Notes under the pieces: model-generated
Databases searched by the model: none
Told to the model about the DNA's origin: nothing
The model's input: the letters and a program-made list of their open reading frames with translations, nothing else
Made by a program: the position numbers and the translations under genes
In this document: positions 1 through 7,468 of the stretch, piece after piece
Numbering within the stretch: the first letter of the stretch is position 1
Layout: each line of letters opens with the position of its first letter
NCBI GenBank assembly: GCA_018268935.1
Contig: JAFDVS010000015.1
Location: 25,380-89,379, forward strand
Direction: 5' to 3'
Length of the DNA: 64,000 nt
From: Acidobacteriota bacterium
Lineage (GTDB): Bacteria > Acidobacteriota > Terriglobia > Bryobacterales > Bryobacteraceae

Positions 1-735
1 GCCATGAAGGTGAGCAAGGAAGAGATTGTCGGCATGGTTACCGCACTCGAGCTGTTCACTACCACTCGCGATTTGCAGGCCGAGTATAGGACTTGGGAAA
101 GCTGGTACAAAATGATCTCCGATGAGATCACCAGGATCGACGGAGTTTCCACCCGGCAGATCGGCCCGGCCGGCGCGAGCCCATTCCCGGTGATGGAAGT
201 AAGCTGGGATTCGAACAAGGTTGGAATCCTGGGCGAGGAAGTGTACGAAAAGCTGCTCCATGGCACGCCTCGGATCATGTCGCATGCGGGCGGCGAATCG
301 ACCAGCTTCGTGATCCGCGCCGTCGCGATGCGGCCCGAACAGGCGCCGCTGGTGGCCAAACGCCTGGCGGAGGTGTTTCGCAACGCGCCGAAGGGTCCGC
401 TGCCGCCCGGCGGCGCTTCAGGATCGGCGGATCTGACCGGGACCTGGGATGTGGATCTGAAGTTCACCCGTGGCTCGGCGAAGCACTCGTTGACGTTCGA
501 TGCGCCGAAGGGCAAACCCGGCCTGGTGCGCGGGCTCCATGTCGGGCAATCGGCCCGGAACCGGTTCAAAGGGACAGTGAAGGGCAGCCAGGTGACCGTG
601 CAGAGCCAGTTGCTGCTCGAAGGGATGCATATCACCTACAAGTTCACCGGCAACGTCCAAGGGGATATGATGAGTGGCGAGCTAAGCTTGGGCGAGTTCG
701 GCAAAGGGTCGTTTACTGCAAAGCGGGCGAGCTAG
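1..735 (+). CDS. SelA-like PLP-dependent enzyme, C-terminal part (5' end outside window)
   Basis: The reading frame is open to the first base, and the first visible residues (MKVSKEEIVGMVTALE) resemble the conserved lysine-containing stretch that follows the PLP site in SelA-like / D-glucosaminate-6-phosphate ammonia-lyase-like fold-type I enzymes. The ATG at position 4 is therefore probably an internal Met, not the start. About 245 residues are visible. Residues about 1-135 fit the C-terminal small domain; residues about 140-243 form a Gly/Thr-rich beta domain (GTWDVDLKF ... GELSLGEFGKGSF) that resembles a lipocalin-type or DUF-like add-on and is not part of classical SelA. The next gene, a Rid-family protein, starts 21 bp downstream. 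Rid proteins hydrolyse reactive enamines and imines released by PLP enzymes, so the pairing makes biochemical sense. The substrate cannot be told from this fragment. Confidence 0.72.
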   Translation, partial: AMKVSKEEIVGMVTALELFTTTRDLQAEYRTWESWYKMISDEITRIDGVSTRQIGPAGASPFPVMEVSWDSNKVGILGEEVYEKLLHGTPRIMSHAGGESTSFVIRAVAMRPEQAPLVAKRLAEVFRNAPKGPLPPGGASGSADLTGTWDVDLKFTRGSAKHSLTFDAPKGKPGLVRGLHVGQSARNRFKGTVKGSQVTVQSQLLLEGMHITYKFTGNVQGDMMSGELSLGEFGKGSFTAKRAS

Positions 736-756
736 GAAAGACAGGGAGATAGAAAC

Positions 757-1203
757 ATGGCAAAGAATTCGCGGCGCCAGATGATGAACGCGGCTGCATT
801 GGCTCTGGCCGGGGCTGCGCCGGTGGCGGCACAAGGGCAGGGCAGCGGGTCGTGGAAGAAGCAGATCGTGGGCGGTGTGGTCCGCTCCGGACACCTCCTG
901 TTCCTGAGCGGGATCGGCGGGTGGTATCCGGAACGGAAGCCGAAGCCGGGTGACGTCAGGGAGCAGACTGCCGATGCCCTCACAATCATGAAGGAATCCC
1001 TGAAAAAGGCGGGCTCCTCCATGGAAAATGTGCTGAAAGTTCAGGTGGCGCTAGTGGATCCCGAGAAAAATTGGGAACCGATGAACGAGGTCTACAACAC
1101 CTTCTTCCTCAAAGACCGGCCAGCCCGCTCTTATTTTGGCTCTACGGGCTTTCGGCGCGCTGGGCAACTTTTGCAGATCGACTGTATCGCATACGTGGAT
1201 TGA
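757..1203 (+). CDS. Rid-family (YjgF/YER057c/UK114) protein with Tat-like signal
   Basis: This is a 148-residue protein. The first 26 residues (NSRRQMMNAAALALAGAAPV then AAQ) look like a twin-arginine or Sec signal ending in an Ala-x-Ala-like site. The rest has the Rid fold signature: a GVVRSGHLLFLSG strand near the start, a helix with EQTADALTIMKESLKKAG, and the typical end PARSYFGSTGF ... LQIDCIAYVD. Rid proteins deaminate enamine/imine intermediates; the Arg of PARSYF sits where the family places its carboxylate-binding Arg. An export signal is unusual for classic cytosolic RidA but is seen in Rid subfamilies. It follows the PLP enzyme gene after 21 bp and is preceded by a purine-rich AGGGAGA ribosome site, so the two are probably co-transcribed. 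Confidence 0.85.
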   Translation: MAKNSRRQMMNAAALALAGAAPVAAQGQGSGSWKKQIVGGVVRSGHLLFLSGIGGWYPERKPKPGDVREQTADALTIMKESLKKAGSSMENVLKVQVALVDPEKNWEPMNEVYNTFFLKDRPARSYFGSTGFRRAGQLLQIDCIAYVD

Positions 1204-1338
1204 GGGTTGCGGGTACGGAAAGCCGCCCGGCAGGGCAAAATTCCAAACCTCGCCATCCGGTTTACTAAAAGGTAAATCTAAGGGACCTAAGGCGTCTGTC
1301 CAATGGGATAGCTTCGCCAAACCGCTAATGATGGAAGT

Positions 1339-3288
1339 GTGATCCCCACTACCACAACGGGCGGGGGCCGGACTCGGCCCGCCGGGTTCCGTTCGCTGGC
1401 GACGAAGTTCTTTGTCTTCATCGCCGGGGTTCTGTTCTGGGTTGTCCTGACGCTGTTGGGGTTCGACATGCGGCAGGATTCGGTGAATTGGGGCAAGTGG
1501 GCGGTAGTGAGCGTGCTGGTGGTGGTGATTGCCGCCCTGCTGTCGAAGTTCACCACCCGCATCCTGGCTGCCCCCTTGAGAATGCTGGAAGAAGGCATTC
1601 ACTCCGTCACCGAAGGGCGGCTGGAGACGATCCGTGTCAGCTCCACCGGCGACGAAATTGAATACCTGGGTCACAGCTTCAACCGCATGATCACACGGTT
1701 GATTGAAACGCAGAACGAAGTCCGCCAGCACCAGGAACTGCTCGAAGAACGCATCCGGCGGCGCACGGAGCAGTTGGAGCGGGCAATGCAGAGCGCCCAG
1801 GCCGCAAGCCAGGCCAAGAGCGAATTCCTGGCCAACATGTCCCACGAGTTGCGCACCCCCATGAACGGCGTATTGGGGATGATCGACATCGTGCTCGATA
1901 GCCCTCTTACCGCCGAGCAGCGGGAGCAACTGGAAACCGCGCAGCGTTGCGCGAATTCCCTTCTGTCCCTACTGAACGACGTGCTCGATCTGTCGAAGAT
2001 CGAAGCCGGGAAGATGGTGCTGGAGCGGATCCCCTTCGATTTGCGAGTGCTGATCGACGACACCATCCGCGCGCAGCGGGCCAAGGCGTACAAAAAGGGA
2101 ATCACGGTGGGTATGGAAGTGGATCGCGCGGTGCCGCGCCGTATCACGGCCGATCCGTTGCGCATGCGCCAGATCGTTTCCAACCTGCTCAGTAACGCGG
2201 TGAAATTCACCGATCGCGGGCATGTGAAGATTTTCGTTCGCTGCGGCTCGGCTGAAGAAGGCCGGCGGCTGGTCATTGACGTCATCGACACAGGTGTGGG
2301 GATTCCCGAAGACAAGCGCGCCTGCATCTTTGAGAAATTTACCCAGGCCGACGGCAGCATCAGCCGAAAGTATGGCGGCACGGGACTAGGATTGGCCATT
2401 ACGCGCAAGCTGGTGGAGATGCATGATGGCGACATCTCAGTCGAGAGCACGGAAGGCAAGGGCAGCACATTCCGGGTAACCTTCCCTCCGGATGTCTTCC
2501 TCCACGAAGCCGCTGAGAGCGCCGGGGAAGTGTCCGCCGCCGCGCCTTCCGAGGCCGAGCCGGCTGTGGCCGCCTCGATTCTGGTGGTGGAAGACAATCA
2601 CGTCAACCAGAAGGTTGTGACCGCGATTCTGCGCAAAAAGGGCTACCACGTGGATGTGGCCAATCATGGCCGTGAAGCGTTGGAATACCTCGATCTGCTC
2701 GCTTACGGCTTGGTTCTGATGGACGTGCAGATGCCGATTCTGGACGGGTTGGAAACGACTCGCGCCATTCGCAGGGACACTCGCTTCCGCTATTTACCCA
2801 TCGTGGCGATGACAGCACACGCCATGAGCGGGGATCGGGAACGATGCCTGGCCTCCGGCATGAACGGTTATATCGCCAAGCCGGTCAATCCGCAGACGCT
2901 GCTGCGGACGGTGGAGGAATTCCTCAATCGCCCGAAGGAGCTGAACGTCACCGATAGTGCCGAGATCGACCTGATGGATATCCCGCTTTCCGGATTAGAG
3001 CCGGGGATGATGACGGAAATGCAGAAGCTGTTCCTGCAGACCGCCGCCGGGCGGATCGAAATGCTCCACCGGCACCTCATCGCCGCCGATTACGGAGCGC
3101 TGGAACAGGAAGCCACGCGCTTGCGCAGTTCCGTCGATCAGATTTCGGCGGGTCAACTGAGCACCGTGGCGGCCGACCTGGAGCGCAGCGCGAAGGCCCT
3201 GGACGCGGATGGCGTGCGGCGGGGGATTGTTACTTTCGAGCAGGCCTTGGAGACGGTGGAAAAGCGCATGAAGGCGCTGGTCAACTGA
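1339..3288 (+). CDS. Hybrid sensor histidine kinase (TM-HAMP-HisKA-HATPase-REC, degenerate Hpt)
   Basis: This is a 649-residue membrane kinase starting with GTG; a nearby ATG at 1328 runs into a stop. Two hydrophobic segments lie at about residues 24-45 and 55-75 with only a short loop between them, so no large periplasmic sensor is present. A HAMP-like linker and coiled coil follow. The phosphorylated His is H169 in SHELRTPMNGVLGM. The HATPase domain shows its N box (RQIVSNLLSNAVKFT) and G boxes (DTGVGIP, GGTGLGLAI). A receiver domain occupies about residues 410-530 with phospho-acceptor D462 in LMDVQMP. The last 100 residues resemble an Hpt helical bundle, but the position that should be His reads Thr (EATRLRSS), so it probably cannot relay phosphate. 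The 135-bp gap upstream shows no clear promoter. Its end overlaps the convergent dehydrogenase gene by 8 bp. No cognate response regulator is adjacent. Confidence 0.93.
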   Translation: MIPTTTTGGGRTRPAGFRSLATKFFVFIAGVLFWVVLTLLGFDMRQDSVNWGKWAVVSVLVVVIAALLSKFTTRILAAPLRMLEEGIHSVTEGRLETIRVSSTGDEIEYLGHSFNRMITRLIETQNEVRQHQELLEERIRRRTEQLERAMQSAQAASQAKSEFLANMSHELRTPMNGVLGMIDIVLDSPLTAEQREQLETAQRCANSLLSLLNDVLDLSKIEAGKMVLERIPFDLRVLIDDTIRAQRAKAYKKGITVGMEVDRAVPRRITADPLRMRQIVSNLLSNAVKFTDRGHVKIFVRCGSAEEGRRLVIDVIDTGVGIPEDKRACIFEKFTQADGSISRKYGGTGLGLAITRKLVEMHDGDISVESTEGKGSTFRVTFPPDVFLHEAAESAGEVSAAAPSEAEPAVAASILVVEDNHVNQKVVTAILRKKGYHVDVANHGREALEYLDLLAYGLVLMDVQMPILDGLETTRAIRRDTRFRYLPIVAMTAHAMSGDRERCLASGMNGYIAKPVNPQTLLRTVEEFLNRPKELNVTDSAEIDLMDIPLSGLEPGMMTEMQKLFLQTAAGRIEMLHRHLIAADYGALEQEATRLRSSVDQISAGQLSTVAADLERSAKALDADGVRRGIVTFEQALETVEKRMKALVN

Positions 3289-4255
3289 TCGCCAGCACCG
3301 ATTTCCCAACCGCGGCGCGATTCCCCAGATCCCTCAGAGCTGCCGGGGCATCTTCCAAACGATAGGTTTTCCCAATAGCGGGCTTGATCAGGCCTTGCTC
3401 CCACAGATCCATCAACTGGCGGTGTGTCTGCAGGATGTAGTTGGGGTGCGACGCCGTCCAATTGCCCCAGATAGCGCCTACCACCGAGATGTTCTTCAGC
3501 AGCAGACGATTGGTGGCGATGCTGGGGATGCGGCCCGAGGTGAAGCCGATCACCAGGATACGGCCGCCAGGAGCCGTGCATTTGGTGGAGAGATCGAAGA
3601 TATCGCCGCCAACAGGGTCATAAACGACGTCCGCTCCTGCCCCCGTGATTCGTTTCACTTCGTCCACCCAGGAGGCGTCGTTGTAGAGAATGGTGTGATC
3701 GGCGCCCTGGCGGCGGCAGAACTCGAGCTTTTCCGGAGTGCTGGCGGTGGCGATAACCCTGGCATGGCGTGCTTTGCCGATCTGGATCGCGGTCATTCCC
3801 ACCCCGCTCGCGCCTGCATGGACCAGCAGCCATTCATTGGGCTGTAAGGCGCCACGCTGCTGGAGAGCAAACCAGGAAGTCTGATACACGATGGGGTAGG
3901 CAGCAGCCGTGGCGAAGTCCATCGCCTCCGGAATGGGCAGCAGGCGGCTCACCGGGCAGATCACCTCTTCGGCAAATGCTCCGAAGGAGGGCAGTGCGAT
4001 GACTCGGTCGCCGATGGCGTAGCCGGTCACATGCGGGCCAATGGCATCGATAACTCCGGCGGCTTCGGCCCCCGGAGTGAAGGGGAACCCGGGCTTCGCC
4101 TGATACTTGCCCTGGATCAGCAGCAGGTCGAAGAAATTGAGGGCCGCGGCATGGGCGCGGATACGGACTTCGCCTTCGCCTGGCTGCGGCGACGGGACAT
4201 CGGCGAGGATCATCTGCTCGGGTTCGCCAAAGGCGGGGACGTGCCAGGTTCGCAT
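3281..4255 (-). CDS. NADPH:quinone oxidoreductase-like medium-chain dehydrogenase
   Basis: A 324-residue MDR-superfamily protein starting at MRTWHVPAFG; the frame stays open upstream to 4795, but that part has no homology-like features and runs through the neighbouring gene. An N-terminal GroES-like domain contains NFFDLLLIQGKYQ and PGAEAAGVIDAIG. The Rossmann nucleotide-binding motif is GASGVGMTAIQIGKA, followed by YDPVGGDIF and RILVIGFTSG. There is no structural zinc Cys cluster, which fits the quinone reductase/zeta-crystallin branch that uses NADPH to reduce quinones or enones. It is divergent from the ATPase gene with 46 bp between their starts, and overlaps the histidine kinase gene at its 3' end by 8 bp. 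Confidence 0.9.
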   Translation of the reverse strand: MRTWHVPAFGEPEQMILADVPSPQPGEGEVRIRAHAAALNFFDLLLIQGKYQAKPGFPFTPGAEAAGVIDAIGPHVTGYAIGDRVIALPSFGAFAEEVICPVSRLLPIPEAMDFATAAAYPIVYQTSWFALQQRGALQPNEWLLVHAGASGVGMTAIQIGKARHARVIATASTPEKLEFCRRQGADHTILYNDASWVDEVKRITGAGADVVYDPVGGDIFDLSTKCTAPGGRILVIGFTSGRIPSIATNRLLLKNISVVGAIWGNWTASHPNYILQTHRQLMDLWEQGLIKPAIGKTYRLEDAPAALRDLGNRAAVGKSVLAIS

Positions 4256-4301
4256 GCTAGCAGGTGAGTGTACCAGATGCGGATTCGGATACACTACGTT
4301 C

Positions 4302-6488
4302 ATGATGAATACCCGGCCCGAGGATCGCTTTACGTGGCTGCAATTGAGCGATCTGAAGGTGGGCGCATCCAGTTTCGACACGGACGATTTCCTGCGCGAT
4401 CTCGAACATTCCTTCCGCCAGACAGGGCCTTGGAATGCGGTGATTTTCGCGGGGGATACGGTGGATGGCGGCATTGCCGGGGAGCTTTCCTCCGGAATCG
4501 CGCAGGCGGTAGCGCTGTTTGAGCAAGTGATGCGCATCGCCCATGGCGCGTACTTCCTTGCCGTGCCTGGAAACCATGATCTGGCGCGGGTGAAATCGCC
4601 GGCGGCGCTGCTGCTACGGCAATGGCCGCAGGATGAAGAAGTGCGGGAATTGGTGTGGGCGAAGGATTCGGAGTTATTGAACGTGGCCCGCGAATCGTTT
4701 GGCGCGTTCGAGACATACCTGGGCGAGTTGATGAAGCGATTCGGCGGATCGAGCCTGCATTGGGGCGAGATCCCCGGAGAATGGATGGCCAGCATTCCCG
4801 TTGCGGGCCGGAGGATTGGGATCGTGGGCTTGAACAGCGCCCTCTCCCAGGTGGGTCAAAGTCCAACACAGAAAGCGCAGGGACCGGCGTTGGATGAGCG
4901 GCAGCTTGCATCCGCCTGTGGCGCCGATCCGGAAGCATGGTCCCACCAGCACGACTTAAGAGTGCTGGTGACACACTATGGTCCATCCCAGATGAACCGG
5001 GTGAATCTCAATTCAGTATTGGGAAACCGGTTTCAATTGCATGTGTGCGGGAACCTGCACGGGGGAGTGCGAACGCCGATTCAGGAACCACATGGCTTGG
5101 TGCTGGAGACCCCGCCATTGCGGACGCGAAGGCTGGACACCCAGAAGGGGTACGCCATCGCTTGTGTGGATCTGGCGGAACAGATGCTCGATTGGCGCGT
5201 GCGGAGCAGGGACCGGAGCATGGGTTGGAACGACGGGATTCAGGCAAATGTTGCGATTCCCGGGCGGGCAAAAAGTAGCGATGACAAACGTGGGTTTCGC
5301 ATAGAGTCGATCGAGCTCACAAATTTCCGCTGTTTTCCGAAGTTTCAAGCCTCCTTCCGACAGCCATCGACGCTGCCGGGCGAATGGACCTGTCTCGCCG
5401 GCATCAACGGCGCCGGAAAATCGGGCGTGCTGCAGGCGCTCTGTGTGGCGATACTGGGAGAGCCGCTGGCGCGGGAACTCGGTGGGGAACGCCTGCAGCG
5501 AATGCGGCGCCGGGAGAATGGCGTCGCACACGACGCGTCAATCCGCCTGATTGTGAATGACGGCGGCGGCAGCGCGGTGGCCGATCTGAAGATGACCATC
5601 GGCAGGGACGGCAGCATTGGTGTGGAAGACGCCGACCGCTGGCTGCCGTTTTGGAAGCAACTCAACTCTACTGCTGTGATGGCGTACGGAGCGACGCGCA
5701 ACCTGTCCCCTTTCCGTGACTCGCGATACGAAGGCATGAGCGCCGACGTGCGGCGGCTGATGACCATGTTCGATCCGTTGAGTCAACTGGCCAGTGCGGA
5801 AGTATTGTTGACACAGCAACAGCCCGGGAGTCCGGTGGTGCGCCTGTTTGCGGAGCTGGTGGAACACGTTTTTGATGGCGAACTGACGGCCACCATCGCC
5901 AGCGACGGCGCCCTACGGTTCGCGGCGCCGGGACGGAATGGAGTGGAGGCAGTGGATCTGCCCGACGGGTTCCGGTCTTCCGCGGCGTGGATGGCCGATT
6001 ATTGCGCCGTGTGGTGTGAAAAGAACAAGGACAAGGCGGCTGGCGCGTCGCTCGCGGATATGGATGGCATTGTGCTGATCGACGAAATCGATCTGCATCT
6101 GCATCCTTCCTTGCAAAGGCAACTGGTGCCGAAGCTGCGCCAGGCTCTGCCTCATGTGCAGTGGATCGTGACCACCCATTCGCCGCTCGTTTTGGGCAAT
6201 TTCGACAGTGCGGAGATCATTGCGCTCGATCGCGAGGCCGAGGGTGGCGTGCGGCGGCTGGACCGGCAGATTCTCGGCTTCTCGTCGGATCAGATCTATA
6301 ACTGGCTGATGGGGACTCCGCCGACGGGCGCGGAAATAGAGAAGCAATTGGAGGCCAGCGAGCGCGGCGCTGGGCCCGGCGATGACGAGATCGCACGGTT
6401 GCTGGAAATGTCTCCGAAGGTTACGGCCGAAGAGGCTCGCCGGCGTGTAAGCAAATTGACCGGCAGTTTGTCGCGGCTGAAGCCATGA
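4302..6488 (+). CDS. Metallophosphoesterase-AAA ATPase fusion (PtuA-like, Septu-type defense ATPase)
   Basis: A 728-residue protein from ATG 4302 (a second ATG follows at 4305). Residues about 8-290 form a calcineurin-like phosphoesterase domain: SDLK at 16-19, GDTVD at 51-55, GNHD at 90-93, THYG around H225 and GNLH at 250-253. The canonical motifs are DxH, GDxxD, GNHD, H and GHxH, so one ligand is changed in the first motif (His to Lys) and one in the last (His to Asn). Residues about 320-728 are an SMC/RecF-like AAA ATPase (AAA_15/AAA_21 group): Walker A GINGAGKSG with K373, signature-like LPDGFRSSAAW, Walker B VLIDEIDLHLHP with D594/E595, then TTHSP. This ATPase type matches PtuA of Septu. 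Its ATGA stop-start overlap with the HNH gene supports an obligate pair. Function in phage defense is inferred from context and domains. The fused phosphoesterase is not part of the classical PtuA. Confidence 0.85.
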   Translation: MMNTRPEDRFTWLQLSDLKVGASSFDTDDFLRDLEHSFRQTGPWNAVIFAGDTVDGGIAGELSSGIAQAVALFEQVMRIAHGAYFLAVPGNHDLARVKSPAALLLRQWPQDEEVRELVWAKDSELLNVARESFGAFETYLGELMKRFGGSSLHWGEIPGEWMASIPVAGRRIGIVGLNSALSQVGQSPTQKAQGPALDERQLASACGADPEAWSHQHDLRVLVTHYGPSQMNRVNLNSVLGNRFQLHVCGNLHGGVRTPIQEPHGLVLETPPLRTRRLDTQKGYAIACVDLAEQMLDWRVRSRDRSMGWNDGIQANVAIPGRAKSSDDKRGFRIESIELTNFRCFPKFQASFRQPSTLPGEWTCLAGINGAGKSGVLQALCVAILGEPLARELGGERLQRMRRRENGVAHDASIRLIVNDGGGSAVADLKMTIGRDGSIGVEDADRWLPFWKQLNSTAVMAYGATRNLSPFRDSRYEGMSADVRRLMTMFDPLSQLASAEVLLTQQQPGSPVVRLFAELVEHVFDGELTATIASDGALRFAAPGRNGVEAVDLPDGFRSSAAWMADYCAVWCEKNKDKAAGASLADMDGIVLIDEIDLHLHPSLQRQLVPKLRQALPHVQWIVTTHSPLVLGNFDSAEIIALDREAEGGVRRLDRQILGFSSDQIYNWLMGTPPTGAEIEKQLEASERGAGPGDDEIARLLEMSPKVTAEEARRRVSKLTGSLSRLKP

Positions 6489-7465
6489 GGAGTTGGAAGC
6501 GGTCCGGTGTAGTAGCTCCGACGCTGGCGGACACCGGCGCCGGAGGCAAGAAGCGCAAAGCCCATGTCGAGAAGTTCGACGACGACCAGTCGATCCCGAA
6601 GTCGTTTCCCGGGCATTGGACGGAGCCGGACGTGCGGGGAATCCTGTATGCCATGCAAGGCCGCGTTTGTGCCTATTGCGGGGCAGATATCTCTGAAGCG
6701 GGCATCGACGTGGAACACTTCCGGCCAAAGGGCAACGTAGTGGAAGATCCCGGGCATGGCGGGTATTGGTGGCTGGCCTATGAGTTGAGCAACTATATGC
6801 TGAGCTGTACCATCTGCAATCAGCGCCTGAAGAAAGACCGGTTCCCATTACTGGATGCGGCGCAGCGAGTGCGGTATCCACAGCGGCATTTGCTGGCGGC
6901 GGAGCCCAAGGTGCTGCTGGACCCGGCGGAGGAAGACGTGGAGTCGATGCTCGCCCTGGACCCGGCAGCGATTCTCAACGGACGCATTGTGCCGAATCCG
7001 GCGCTGGCTGAGCCCGCCGCGGGGCGGGTCCGCCAGACTCTCGATTTTTTCCGCGTCAACCGCAAAGCACCTCAGGTGCGGAAGCGCCGCGAGTTGATCA
7101 AGGAAGTGCAGAAGGCCGTGGATGAGGGCGATCTGCAGAAAGCGAAGGAATACGCCATTCGCTATCGACAGCACAGCCTGGTGGCCCGGTTGACGTTGGG
7201 GGAAAAAGCGCCCGGTGCATTGCCGACGCCCGCGGAGGAGTTGCATTGGCTCATAGGAGAGCTTGCTTCCGAGCTGCTGCAGAAGATCGAAGATGTGGAA
7301 TCGGGCGGCGGGGAACTGGATGAGCGCGAGGCGAAGGAACTGGCCTGGGCGCTGGCTGCGATCTGGAAGGCGCCCCCTTCGGGAACCAGCGCCGACGTGG
7401 AGCAATTCCTCGTTGAGAGGGGCTTGGCGGAGTTCGTGAAGGACTACCTGCAAAAGTTGACTTGA
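6485..7465 (+). CDS. HNH endonuclease, PtuB-like (TIGR02646-type)
   Basis: A 326-residue protein whose ATG overlaps the stop of the ATPase gene by 4 bp. The nuclease core lies at residues 60-122: CAYC (C62, C65), DVEHFRPKG with H78, GYWWLAYELSNYMLSC (C108), CNQRLKKDRFPL with C111 and N112. The two CxxC pairs should bind the structural zinc of an HNH fold, and EHFRPK ... CNQ ... FPL is the hallmark of the HNH proteins that partner with Septu and retron ATPases. The C-terminal 200 residues are helical and charged with no recognised domain, and may contact the ATPase. In Septu, PtuA and PtuB together protect against phages, PtuB being the presumed DNA-cutting effector. No reverse transcriptase or msr/msd-like RNA was noticed next to this pair, so it is not an obvious retron. 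Confidence 0.87.
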   Translation: MRSWKRSGVVAPTLADTGAGGKKRKAHVEKFDDDQSIPKSFPGHWTEPDVRGILYAMQGRVCAYCGADISEAGIDVEHFRPKGNVVEDPGHGGYWWLAYELSNYMLSCTICNQRLKKDRFPLLDAAQRVRYPQRHLLAAEPKVLLDPAEEDVESMLALDPAAILNGRIVPNPALAEPAAGRVRQTLDFFRVNRKAPQVRKRRELIKEVQKAVDEGDLQKAKEYAIRYRQHSLVARLTLGEKAPGALPTPAEELHWLIGELASELLQKIEDVESGGGELDEREAKELAWALAAIWKAPPSGTSADVEQFLVERGLAEFVKDYLQKLT

Positions 7466-7468
7466 GCG

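Noticed and set aside
1204..1338. Possible riboswitch (GGGCAAA-type stretch) before the histidine kinase
   Set aside because: The order and spacing of conserved bases do not match cyclic-di-GMP or other classes I know; only short weak stems form.
1671..2597. Long antisense frame inside the histidine kinase gene
   Set aside because: Shadow frame of high-GC coding DNA, Ser/Arg-rich with no domain.
3281..4795. Long 504-codon version of the quinone oxidoreductase
   Set aside because: The extra 180 codons run antisense through the ATPase gene and show no family features; MRTWHVPAFG is the normal family start.
4302..7465. Retron carrying PtuA/PtuB effectors
   Set aside because: No reverse transcriptase gene and no msr/msd-like inverted repeats beside the pair.
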